From Photobacterium proteolyticum (GTDB lineage Bacteria; Pseudomonadota; Gammaproteobacteria; Enterobacterales; Vibrionaceae): a stretch of 64,000 nt of DNA. Below are positions 28,629-36,570 of this stretch, piece after piece. Both the position numbers and the translations under genes were made by a program. The stretch spans positions 57,003 through 121,002 of the forward strand of contig NZ_MJIL01000083.1 in NCBI RefSeq assembly GCF_001939735.1, read 5' to 3'. Below the pieces are notes generated by a model, which searched no databases, had not been told where the DNA came from, and worked only from the letters and a program-made list of their open reading frames with translations. Each line of letters starts with the position of its first letter. Position 1 is the first letter of the stretch.

Positions 28629-29165
28629 ATGAACTATAGCCCGTATGAGCCAAGTCAGGCTGAAGAAGTTATTGGCTTATTTACCCAGACTTTTTCTGAT
28701 TCAGAAGGGGAGGCCGAAGGTAAGTTGATTGGTGAGTTGGTCAAAGAGTTGATCGAGACAACCGATAGCAATGACTTATATGTCTTTGTGGCCAATGACA
28801 ACAACAGAGTGGTGGGGAGCATTCTGTTTACCCGACTGACGTTTGAATCTGACAAACTGGTATTCCTGCTAGCCCCAGTAGCGGTGCGTACTGACTATCA
28901 GGGGCAGGGTATTGGTCAGGAACTGATCAAGGTTGGCTTGCAGGCGATAAAGAACCAAGGTGCAGAGTTAGCTTTCACTTATGGTGATCCTGCTTTTTAC
29001 TCTAAAGTAGGCTTCCGGCAGGTAACTGAAGATCAGTTTAAAGCGCCATTGTCTTTATCTTATCCGCATGGCTGGCTCGCTCAGTCTCTGACCGAGCAAG
29101 AGCTAACACCTATTGCCGGGTGCTCGAAGTGTGTTCCGGCGTTTAACAAACAAGCGTTGTGGTAA
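28629..29165 (+). CDS. GNAT-family N-acetyltransferase
   Basis: A 178-residue GNAT protein. The acetyl-CoA loop is FLLAPVAVRTDYQGQGIGQELI (about 78-99), and the downstream LAFTYGDPAFYSKVGFRQVT is typical of YhbS-like acetyltransferases. The substrate is unknown. The stop is 26 bases before the MerR-methyltransferase fusion gene on the same strand, so the two may be cotranscribed. The ATG follows AGAGGAC. Confidence 0.88.
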   Translation: MNYSPYEPSQAEEVIGLFTQTFSDSEGEAEGKLIGELVKELIETTDSNDLYVFVANDNNRVVGSILFTRLTFESDKLVFLLAPVAVRTDYQGQGIGQELIKVGLQAIKNQGAELAFTYGDPAFYSKVGFRQVTEDQFKAPLSLSYPHGWLAQSLTEQELTPIAGCSKCVPAFNKQALW

Positions 29166-29191
29166 AACGCAGCAGAGTGTAAGGCTTTAAT

Positions 29192-30379
29192 ATGTATCGG
29201 ATATCTCAACTGGCTGAAATGCTGGGATTATCAAGAACAACCTTGCTGTATTACGAAAAGCAGGGGTTGATCCAGGGGCAGCGGCTGGATAATGGTTATC
29301 GGAGCTATACCGACAAAGACTTACAACGACTAAAGCTGCTGCAAAAGCTACAGGCTGGAGGCTTGACACTAAAAGAGTGTCAGGCCTGCCTGGATGAAAA
29401 GGTTGAGCGCGGTATTTTGGTTGAACGCTTGCGCCAATTGGATGAAGAGATTGCTCAGAAGCAGAAGTCACGTCAACTACTTGCTGCCTTGTTGGGTGAA
29501 AGCAGCCTGACAGACTGGCATGAAATGCTGGAGCAGCAAGCGCCCGAGGCGCACTTGGAATGGTTAATCAAACAAGGCTTCGATGAGAAGCAGGCGATGA
29601 GACTGAAATGGTTGTCGAAAGATATGAATAGTCACGAACAGTACATGCACGATTTTAATTTGGTTTTCAAAGCGCTGGAGCGATGGGGACCGGGATCTGA
29701 GGCTGATACGCTTAAGGCGTTTGAACGGCTGCCTTATAACCCGCAAAAAGTACTAGAAATTGGCTGTGGACAGGGAGTTGCGACTAAGGTGCTAGCAGCC
29801 AAGGTTTTAGCACAGCATAGCCAAGCAACAATTACCGCCGTGGATAATGAAGAATTTGCTCTGCAAACTTTGATGAATACGCTGAAAGAGCAAGGGATTG
29901 GTGATCGGGTTTCGACAGTATGTGCCAATATGGAAAAACTGCCTTTTGAACCAGAGAGTTTTGATCTTATCTGGAGTGAGGGTAGTGCATATATCATGGG
30001 GGTAAACAATGCCCTAACAGCTTGGCGTCCTTTGCTGAAAAAACACGGAGTATTAGTATTTAGTGATTTGGTTTGGAGAAACACCTCACCAAGTGAAAAT
30101 GCCTTAGCATTTTGGCAAAAGGAATACCCGGATATGACAACGGCAGCTCAGCGAATAGAACAGGCAGAGCAAGCTGGTTACGAAGTAATAGATAGTTTTG
30201 CATTATGTGATGAGAGCTGGCGGAATTATTATGCCCCGCTGGAGAGCAGAGTCGATGCACTAAAAGAGCAGTTGCAAGGCTCTATTGCATTAGACGATTT
30301 TAGGCGCGAGCTGTCGGCCTTTCATTCTCACTCAGACGAGTTTGATTATCAGATGTTTATTCTTAGGGCTTGTAATTGA
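29192..30379 (+). CDS. MerR-type DNA-binding domain fused to a SAM-dependent methyltransferase
   Basis: A 395-residue fusion. Residues 1-70 are a MerR winged helix-turn-helix (YRISQLAEMLGLSRTTLLYY, wing GYRSYTDKDL), then a dimerisation coiled coil (about 72-100) with helical linker, then a class I methyltransferase domain (about 183-330) with motif I VLEIGCGQG (187-195), acidic TAVDN at the end of strand 2, and SFDLIWSEGSAYI. The methyltransferase occupies the place of the usual effector domain, so the protein may sense a substrate or SAM while controlling transcription, or methylate a drug while inducing its own gene. No frameshift: one continuous frame. It follows a GNAT gene by 26 bases. 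Confidence 0.88.
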   Translation: MYRISQLAEMLGLSRTTLLYYEKQGLIQGQRLDNGYRSYTDKDLQRLKLLQKLQAGGLTLKECQACLDEKVERGILVERLRQLDEEIAQKQKSRQLLAALLGESSLTDWHEMLEQQAPEAHLEWLIKQGFDEKQAMRLKWLSKDMNSHEQYMHDFNLVFKALERWGPGSEADTLKAFERLPYNPQKVLEIGCGQGVATKVLAAKVLAQHSQATITAVDNEEFALQTLMNTLKEQGIGDRVSTVCANMEKLPFEPESFDLIWSEGSAYIMGVNNALTAWRPLLKKHGVLVFSDLVWRNTSPSENALAFWQKEYPDMTTAAQRIEQAEQAGYEVIDSFALCDESWRNYYAPLESRVDALKEQLQGSIALDDFRRELSAFHSHSDEFDYQMFILRACN

Positions 30380-30418
30380 TATTCAGACAAAGCATGTCAC
30401 TACAGTTGTTCTTTGTAT

Positions 30419-31339
30419 CTACGCACTTTTAACGATATTTGCTTGGTGCCGTAAATGTTCAATAAACATAGGGATCTTTTTTGCTAAGTGTTTTCTGGAA
30501 GCATAAAAGGCGTACAAAACTAGATCTTCAGGCTCGTATTCCAATTGTAGAATTTCCAGAGAGCCAGCTTCTATCTCATCACGACAGGATTCGGTTGGTA
30601 GTATCGCAACCCCAAAACCAGCTAATGCACCTGATTTGGCAAGGTACCCGCTATTGACCTTAAATGAAGACTGTACCTTTTGAGTAATAAGTTCACCTTT
30701 AGCGCTTTTGAAAACCCAGGGTGTACCATTTAATGCGGTAAAGCTATTGATGCACGGAACGTGTTTCAAATCGGTAACCTGAAAAGGTCTTGGAAAGGTT
30801 TGTAGGAGTTTTGGGGATGCGACAACAGCACTTGGCCAGCGTTTAACCTCCTTGGCTACCCAATTATTGTCTTCGAGCTTTCCTCGGTGAAAGCTTAAAA
30901 TGACATCAAACCCATCGAGTAAATCTTCTTTCGGGCTGATGCTCGTATCGCAACATAATGAAATTGAGGGATGCTGGGTACAAAAAGAAACCACTGCTTG
31001 GGCTAAAGCAGGCGAGTCTGGCATTAGAATGTTGAGTTGTCCCATGACTTTATGGGAGTGTTGCGTCACTTCCTCAAGTGCATCATTTAACTTGTCCAGC
31101 AATGGCTGTGTTCGCAAATAAAGGTGTTCCCCTGCATCTGTCGGAGCAATTTTGCGAGTGGTCCTGTCAAATAGTCGTGTACCCAGTCGTTCTTCCAGTA
31201 AAGCAATATGGCGACTGACATTTGATGTTGGCAAGCAAAGAAACTCCGCCGCTCTCTTAAAGCTGTTGTTCTCATAGACACAGTGAAAACTTTTTATCCA
31301 TTGCTGGTCAATCTTCTCAAGCATTTCCGTTAATCCCAT
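30419..31339 (-). CDS. LysR-family regulator, divergent from the accD paralogue
   Basis: A 306-residue LysR-type regulator. The helix-turn-helix spans about 14-70 (SFKRAAEFLCLPTSNVSRHI), and the effector-binding domain about 95-300 (GQLNILMPDSPALAQAVVSF). The start could be 31339 or the ATG five codons later at 31324, which has GGGA upstream. It is divergent from the accD-like gene across 93 bases. LysR proteins usually control the gene they diverge from, so this one probably regulates the carboxyltransferase paralogue in response to an unknown ligand. The gap contains an inverted repeat, TAAGCC ... GGCTTA, about 30 bases apart, near a TATACAAT -10-like box. Confidence 0.9.
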   Translation of the reverse strand: MGLTEMLEKIDQQWIKSFHCVYENNSFKRAAEFLCLPTSNVSRHIALLEERLGTRLFDRTTRKIAPTDAGEHLYLRTQPLLDKLNDALEEVTQHSHKVMGQLNILMPDSPALAQAVVSFCTQHPSISLCCDTSISPKEDLLDGFDVILSFHRGKLEDNNWVAKEVKRWPSAVVASPKLLQTFPRPFQVTDLKHVPCINSFTALNGTPWVFKSAKGELITQKVQSSFKVNSGYLAKSGALAGFGVAILPTESCRDEIEAGSLEILQLEYEPEDLVLYAFYASRKHLAKKIPMFIEHLRHQANIVKSA

Positions 31340-31432
31340 AATGTTGGATTATTAAGCCCATAACAGGCACTTTATTATCATAAATAGGCTTATACAATAC
31401 TCCTTACTAAAGTTATCTGGAAAAGATTGCCC

Positions 31433-32299
31433 ATGAGTTGGCTAGAAAAGCTATTTGATAAAAAGAACATTATTAGTACACGTAAAGCGCCGATACCAGA
31501 GGGTATATGGACTAAATGTACTTCATGTGGTCAGACTCTTTATCGTAAAGCTCTCGAGGAGAGTCTGGAGGTGTGCCCGAAATGCAACCATCATATGAGA
31601 ATGGCTGCACGACCTCGCTTAGACAGTTTTCTGGATAAAGGAGGGCGGGTTGAGGTTGCTAGAGAGCATGAGCCTAAAGACTTGCTGAATTTTAAGGACC
31701 TGAAACGTTACAAGGAGCGCCTTGCTCTAGCCCAGAAAAATACAGGGGAAAAAGATGCCTTAATTGCGATGAAAGGAAAGCTTCTGGGCTTACCTGTTGT
31801 CGCCTGTGCATTCGAATTTTCTTTTATGGCGGGCTCAATGGGTTCAGTTGTCGGCGCTCGTTTTGTACATGCAGTTGATGCCGCAATAGACGCAAATTGT
31901 GGATTGGTTTGTTTTTCGGCTTGTGGTGGAGCCCGTATGCAAGAGTCATTAATGGCTTTAATGCAAATGGCAAAAACGAGTGCAGCTTTGAACCGTTTAT
32001 CAAATGCAAGATTACCTTATATATCTGTACTAACCGATCAAACTTTTGGAGGTGTATCGGCAAGTTTAGCTATGCTGGGCGATATCAATATTGGTGAACC
32101 CAGCGCGAGAATTGGTTTTGCAGGGCGTCGTGTGATTGAACAAACGGTACGAGAAAAGTTACCTGATGATTTTCAACAAAGTGAGTTCCTTCTGGAGCAT
32201 GGTGCTTTAGATATGATTGTTGATAGACGTGATATGCGCAAACGAGTTGGAGGACTAATAGCTAAAATGACAAATACTACCGTTTCACTAGAAACATAG
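31433..32299 (+). CDS. Acetyl-CoA carboxylase carboxyltransferase beta subunit, divergent paralogue
   Basis: A 288-residue AccD-like protein, from the ATG at 31433 behind GGAAAAG. The zinc ribbon is complete (C29, C32, C48, C51), and the crotonase-like core is present ([56 protein letters not shown]). It differs from ordinary AccD at conserved sites: SACGGARMQ for SASGGARMQ, and DQTFGG for DPTMGG, where F205 takes the place of E. coli Met203. It would need the housekeeping AccA to form an active enzyme making malonyl-CoA. The neighbours are a divergent LysR gene and unrelated genes, not the usual accD context. The paralogue idea is inferred, as the rest of the genome is not visible. Confidence 0.88.
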   Translation: MSWLEKLFDKKNIISTRKAPIPEGIWTKCTSCGQTLYRKALEESLEVCPKCNHHMRMAARPRLDSFLDKGGRVEVAREHEPKDLLNFKDLKRYKERLALAQKNTGEKDALIAMKGKLLGLPVVACAFEFSFMAGSMGSVVGARFVHAVDAAIDANCGLVCFSACGGARMQESLMALMQMAKTSAALNRLSNARLPYISVLTDQTFGGVSASLAMLGDINIGEPSARIGFAGRRVIEQTVREKLPDDFQQSEFLLEHGALDMIVDRRDMRKRVGGLIAKMTNTTVSLET

Positions 32300-32351
32300 T
32301 TTAAAGATTCTGTAGCGAAGCGGGCTCAACAAGCTGTTTCAAGTTAACCTG

Positions 32352-32801
32352 CTAGTACCTCGTCCTTCTGATGGCGAGGTTTATCTGCTCTTCAATGGCA
32401 GATTTAGTGCCTTTAAGTAATTTACCTTTGTGCAGCATGTACCAGCCATTTTTTTCACCGGTATCGTTGATGATTTTGAACCCACGATAGATGACGATTT
32501 CTCGGCGTATGCGGGGAGGAGGAATGATTGTGTCGGCTTCTTTTTGCGGCAAAATCATTTTTCTATCACACCACCAATCGATACTGGTTTTGATAAAGTC
32601 CAGATCACCACTAACGACATTATTGTTTATTTTTGCCTTCCAGCTATCAATACCGCCATCTGCATTCTCTAGTAGGAAGTCCCCGTAAGAACGCCTTTCT
32701 ACTGGTGGTAGTGGGAGCTGCGACTCTCCGCGTTTAGATACCATTGAGTGGTTAGAAGAACTAAGGAGATTAGAAAACAGTTGCTTGATAGACATTGTCA
32801 T
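32352..32801 (-). CDS. Hypothetical protein (possibly DUF3319-like)
   Basis: A 149-residue soluble protein, start ATG 32801 with GGGAA just upstream; an ATG two codons later is possible. The N-terminal third is low in structure (SSSNHSMVSKRGE), followed by a charged middle and a C-terminal region YRGFKIINDTGEKNGWYML that ends in a basic tail (AIRRTRY). The C-terminal segment reminds me of the small Vibrionaceae family DUF3319, but this is from memory. Function unknown. It converges with the accD paralogue and has no operon partner. Confidence 0.6.
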   Translation of the reverse strand: MTMSIKQLFSNLLSSSNHSMVSKRGESQLPLPPVERRSYGDFLLENADGGIDSWKAKINNNVVSGDLDFIKTSIDWWCDRKMILPQKEADTIIPPPRIRREIVIYRGFKIINDTGEKNGWYMLHKGKLLKGTKSAIEEQINLAIRRTRY

Positions 32802-32954
32802 TTATTCCCTAAATTTCTGAATATAAATAACCTTAATTTCTAATGTTGGAGAAAATGAGGACAGAATAAGGAAGAAAAAAGGAAGCTGATAACGCTATTC
32901 CTTATAACATGTATATGATATATATTATTAATCGCATTCGCAGTAACGGTGGTG

Positions 32955-33446
32955 ATGGTTGATATGAACGATTTTGACTTTTTTGTGTTAGCGCGAGTAT
33001 TGCATGTGTTTGGTGTCGTGATGTGGATTGGCGGCGTCGCGTTTGTGACGACGGTACTTATCCCGTCGCTGAGAAGAGTGTCAAATGCGGAAAACCGCTT
33101 GGATTTGTTTGAGCAATTAGAAGGACGGTTCAGTTTTCAGGCGAAAATCACCACATTGATAACCGGCGCGTCGGGATACTATATGCTGGAGGTGATGAAC
33201 GCTTGGGATCGTTATCTATTACCCCAGTTTTGGTGGATGCATTTAATGACGTTCGTCTGGATGATTTTCACTATGGTACTGTTTGTTCTGGAGCCTTTGG
33301 TATTGCATCGCTGGTTTCACCAACAAGCACAAAAAAACAGCGAGCGGGCATTTGTCTGGTTGCATCGAATGCACCAAGTATTGCTCAGCCTAAGCTTGAT
33401 TGCTGTGCTTGGCGCTGTGGCAGGGGCGAATGGTTATCAGTTTTGA
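32955..33446 (+). CDS. Membrane protein, CopD-superfamily-like
   Basis: A 163-residue integral membrane protein with four predicted helices (about 6-36, 52-70, 84-108, 134-158). Conserved-looking histidines (LHVFGVVMWIGG, WMHLMTF, VLHRWFHQ, RMHQVLL) could bind heme or copper, as in CopD and related cytochrome b-like proteins. The start is uncertain: GTG at 32949, ATG at 32955 or ATG at 32964 are all in frame and none has a strong ribosome site. The gene stands alone, with a terminator shared with the convergent oxidoreductase gene. Confidence 0.72.
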   Translation: MVDMNDFDFFVLARVLHVFGVVMWIGGVAFVTTVLIPSLRRVSNAENRLDLFEQLEGRFSFQAKITTLITGASGYYMLEVMNAWDRYLLPQFWWMHLMTFVWMIFTMVLFVLEPLVLHRWFHQQAQKNSERAFVWLHRMHQVLLSLSLIAVLGAVAGANGYQF

Positions 33447-33473
33447 GGGTTGCGTTTACTCTTATCGCAAGTA

Positions 33474-33499
33474 ATTAACCCGCCATCTGACGGGTTAAT
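33474..33499. terminator. Bidirectional terminator
   Basis: ATTAACCCG-CCATCTGA-CGGGTTAAT, between the convergent membrane-protein and oxidoreductase genes, with A/T-rich ends on both sides. Confidence 0.7.
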
Positions 33500-33518
33500 A
33501 AACTACAATGCACAGGGT

Positions 33519-34544
33519 TTAAAAACCTTCGAGTACCACTTTCCCGATTGATTTACCCGACTCGATATACGCGTGGGCCTTTTTTAGGTTCTCGGCATTT
33601 ATCTTGCCAAAGTGCTGGCCAAGAGTTGTGACAAGCTCGCCATCGTCAATCATTGATGAAACTGAATTCAATAGTTGGCGCTGTTTATCCATATCTTCTG
33701 TCTGGTAGAGAGAACGGGTGAACATCAGTTCCCAGTGCAAAGATAGCGATTTTCTTTTTAGCTTCATGATATCCAGAGGCTCTGTTGGATCATCGATGAG
33801 TGCTAGATGTCCTTGCGGTGCTAATGCTTCGACAATCTGGTCAAAATGAGCCTGAGTGTGTGTCAAGCTGATCACATGGGTAACGTCATCAACCTCAATT
33901 CGTTTTAGCTCTTCCGTTAACGGTTTGGAGTGATCAATCACATAATCAGCGCCAAGCTCGGTCACCCATTTTTGACTTTCTGGCCGAGAAGCGGTTCCGA
34001 TGATGGTGGCATTGGTTAGTTTGGCTGCAAGCTGAGTAAGGATTGAACCGACACCACCAGATGCACCGATGATCAGCAAACGTACCTTGGCAGATGTTTC
34101 GGCGTTAGGAGTAAGATCGAACTGCAGACGATCGAAGAGCAATTCCCAGGCAGTGATTGCGGTCAAAGGTAGGGCTGCTGCTTGGGTGTCAGAGACTGTG
34201 GTTGGCTGCTTGCCGACAATACGTTCGTCAACAAGATGATATTCAGCGTTTGTTCCGGAACGGGAAATATCACCGGCGTACCAAACCTTATCACCAACCT
34301 GGTAATGCTCAACCTCTTCGCCAACGGCAGTCACTTCGCCAACAGCATCCCAGCCAAGCACTTTATACTGACCTTCCTCTGGTGCGGCACTTGCTCTGAC
34401 CTTGGTATCGACCGGGTTGACTGAAACCGCCTTTACCTTTACCAGTAAGTCACGGCCTGTCGCCGTTGGTGTCGGTAGCTCGAAATCCACGAGTGCATCT
34501 TGCTGGTCAATACTTTTTGGGGCTAGGTATCCGATGGCTTTCAT
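33519..34544 (-). CDS. Zinc-binding alcohol dehydrogenase family / quinone oxidoreductase-like protein
   Basis: A 341-residue medium-chain reductase. An N-terminal GroES-like domain (VKAVSVNPVDTKVRASAAPEE, GWDAVGEVTAVGEEVEHYQVG) is followed by an NADPH-binding Rossmann fold with LLIIGASGGVGSILTQLA. The zinc-binding cysteines of true alcohol dehydrogenases are absent, so it is probably an NADPH-dependent quinone or enone reductase. It is divergent from a LysR gene across 168 bases, a common arrangement in which the LysR protein induces the reductase under oxidative or electrophile stress. Confidence 0.92.
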   Translation of the reverse strand: MKAIGYLAPKSIDQQDALVDFELPTPTATGRDLLVKVKAVSVNPVDTKVRASAAPEEGQYKVLGWDAVGEVTAVGEEVEHYQVGDKVWYAGDISRSGTNAEYHLVDERIVGKQPTTVSDTQAAALPLTAITAWELLFDRLQFDLTPNAETSAKVRLLIIGASGGVGSILTQLAAKLTNATIIGTASRPESQKWVTELGADYVIDHSKPLTEELKRIEVDDVTHVISLTHTQAHFDQIVEALAPQGHLALIDDPTEPLDIMKLKRKSLSLHWELMFTRSLYQTEDMDKQRQLLNSVSSMIDDGELVTTLGQHFGKINAENLKKAHAYIESGKSIGKVVLEGF

Positions 34545-34712
34545 GACTATTCTCTCTTTCTCGTATATGGGCTAACGCTAAAGTATGGTAGCCACTGGCG
34601 CTAGCTTTGTTGGATATTGAATTGTTGCAGTGATAATAGGAGAGAAAGTGCTAAGCAAAAAGATGGTAATGGTTTAAACTTTTTCAATATATTTTTGAAA
34701 ATATTGCATGCT

Positions 34713-35636
34713 ATGAATACGTCTGATCTTGAACTATTTATTCGAACCGCTGATTGCGGCAGTATCACTGCCGCGGCAGGCTTGCTGGATACCAGTCCGG
34801 CTGCAGCAAGTGCGGCGTTGAAGCGGCTTGAGAAACAACTAGGGGTTGAGCTTTTTATTCGTTCGACCCGTCAGTTACGCATTACCGCGGAAGGTGAGCG
34901 TTTTCTGCTGCATTGCCGTCAGGCAATTGAATCGCTGGAATATGCCAAGGCATCACTCGTCGAAATGCAAGGAGAGATAGCAGGTGAGGTCCGTATGTCG
35001 GTGTCTTCGGATCTGGGACGCAACATGATTTTGCCTTGGTTGGATGAAGTGATGGATAGCAATCCGGCACTCAGTGTACAGCTTAGCCTGGGAGATTCGC
35101 TGGCTGATTTTTATATGGACAGGGTTGATGTGGCTCTGCGCTACGGCCAGCCGGAAGATTCCTCGATGGTGGCTTTCCAGTTAACAGCGGTAGATCGGAT
35201 TTTGTGCGCGGCGCCTGAATATCTTGAGCGTCATGGCGCACCACAGACTCCGGATGAGCTTCTTGAGCATAATTGCTTGCTATATCGGCTTGGCGATCAG
35301 ATTTTCAACCAGTGGGAGTTTACGAGCAAGATCTCCGGGCAATCAGAATCTTCAAAGAAAGTGAAGGTGAGCAGCAACCGGGTCTGTAATGATGGTGATA
35401 TTGTCAGGCGTTGGGTGGTTGCCGGTAAAGGTATAGCGTTGAAATCAAGGTTGGATATGTTTTCTGATCTGAAAGCCGGGCGAGTGGTAGAAGTCATGCC
35501 CGGTTTTAGAGCAAAATCAACGAGCTTGTGGTTGATTTGCCCCAGCCGCAAACAGGTGACCCCCGCAGTATTATTACTGCGGGATAAGTTGCGTGAGAAG
35601 TTTAAGCACTTGCTCGAAAGCGAGTCTGTACGCTGA
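34713..35636 (+). CDS. LysR-family regulator, divergent from the oxidoreductase gene
   Basis: A 307-residue LysR-type regulator. I chose the ATG at 34713 (MNTSDLELFIRTADCGSITA), the usual LysR N-terminus; the frame extends upstream to 34617 without plausible sequence. The helix-turn-helix is at about 15-60 (LLDTSPAAASAALKRLEKQL), and the effector domain about 88-300 resembles the CrgA-like group (VRMSVSSDLGRNMILPWLDE). It probably activates the oxidoreductase gene. It converges with the AraC-type gene that ends the RND operon. Confidence 0.9.
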   Translation: MNTSDLELFIRTADCGSITAAAGLLDTSPAAASAALKRLEKQLGVELFIRSTRQLRITAEGERFLLHCRQAIESLEYAKASLVEMQGEIAGEVRMSVSSDLGRNMILPWLDEVMDSNPALSVQLSLGDSLADFYMDRVDVALRYGQPEDSSMVAFQLTAVDRILCAAPEYLERHGAPQTPDELLEHNCLLYRLGDQIFNQWEFTSKISGQSESSKKVKVSSNRVCNDGDIVRRWVVAGKGIALKSRLDMFSDLKAGRVVEVMPGFRAKSTSLWLICPSRKQVTPAVLLLRDKLREKFKHLLESESVR

Positions 35637-35647
35637 TTGCATGGCTG

Positions 35648-36553
35648 TTAGCTTACGATTTCGACAGGTAACTGAAGCTCTATTTCCTCTAAGTCAAATT
35701 GTTTCCCTTTAGGTGCGTTTCGTAAATATTCGATGGTGTGCCCTTGATCGCTGAGTTCATAGCCCTCGAGGATAGCTCGGCGGTAGAGTTCATCCCATAC
35801 TGCGTGGTATCCAACATCACTACTGATAAGGGCTTTGCAGCATAAGAATGCGCCAGCAGATACGGTAAAGTTTGCTTTGTCAGCCGTCGTAAAAGCCTCG
35901 CCGACAAGAAGTGTAATATCGTTAAAATGCTTGCTTAGCTCTTCAACATTCGTCGTGACGATAACTTCATACTCTTCTCCATCACTTGGTGCATTCATCA
36001 GCTTCTCAAAATCAGGAACACTGTATTTTTGGGCCGGGAGAAAACGCTCAGGGTAAGTGCGTAGCTCGGTTTCAAGCTTTTCGGCGATCTGTGATTCTAT
36101 CGTTTGATGTGATTGTGCCGTCGGATGGCCAAGCTTCTTATAAATTTCTGCTAAATCATCAAAGTCTTTCGAGTCTCGTAATTTTCGTATCGCCTTGGCT
36201 GACGTATTAAGCTCTCTTTTCAGTGCTTTGGCTAGTGCCTGCGAAGATGAAAAGCCACTTCCGACAGCAATATCGGTAATGCTATCTGAGCTATACACCA
36301 GTTTTTCAACAACGGTTTGCAGGCGAAGTCTTCGCATGTATTGCCCCGGTGCCTCGTTGAATGCTGCACGAAAAACGCGATGGAAATGGTGAGGCGAGAT
36401 TGCACAGGCAACGGCAATCTCTTCCCAGGCCAACGCGGGTGATTGTTCCGACGACTTATACAGCATATAGATCGCTTTTTCGAACCGGCTTTTCCAGTGT
36501 TCCGGTAATTCTTCAATCAGAGCAAGCTCGGGAACAAGGTGTTGTGTATCCAT
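35648..36553 (-). CDS. AraC-family regulator with GyrI-like effector domain, last gene of the RND operon
   Basis: A 301-residue regulator. Its double helix-turn-helix AraC domain is N-terminal (about 20-120: ACAISPHHFHRVFRAAFNEA and GSGFSSSQALAKALKREL). A C-terminal GyrI-like domain (about 150-300) follows; such domains bind bulky, often cationic drugs in Rob, BmrR and SbmC. It lies 17 bases behind the RND pump gene on the same strand, so it is probably the fourth gene of that operon and may induce the pump on drug binding. The order (DNA-binding domain first) is as in Rob. Confidence 0.88.
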   Translation of the reverse strand: MDTQHLVPELALIEELPEHWKSRFEKAIYMLYKSSEQSPALAWEEIAVACAISPHHFHRVFRAAFNEAPGQYMRRLRLQTVVEKLVYSSDSITDIAVGSGFSSSQALAKALKRELNTSAKAIRKLRDSKDFDDLAEIYKKLGHPTAQSHQTIESQIAEKLETELRTYPERFLPAQKYSVPDFEKLMNAPSDGEEYEVIVTTNVEELSKHFNDITLLVGEAFTTADKANFTVSAGAFLCCKALISSDVGYHAVWDELYRRAILEGYELSDQGHTIEYLRNAPKGKQFDLEEIELQLPVEIVS

Positions 36554-36570
36554 AACGTTAACCTTTGTAT

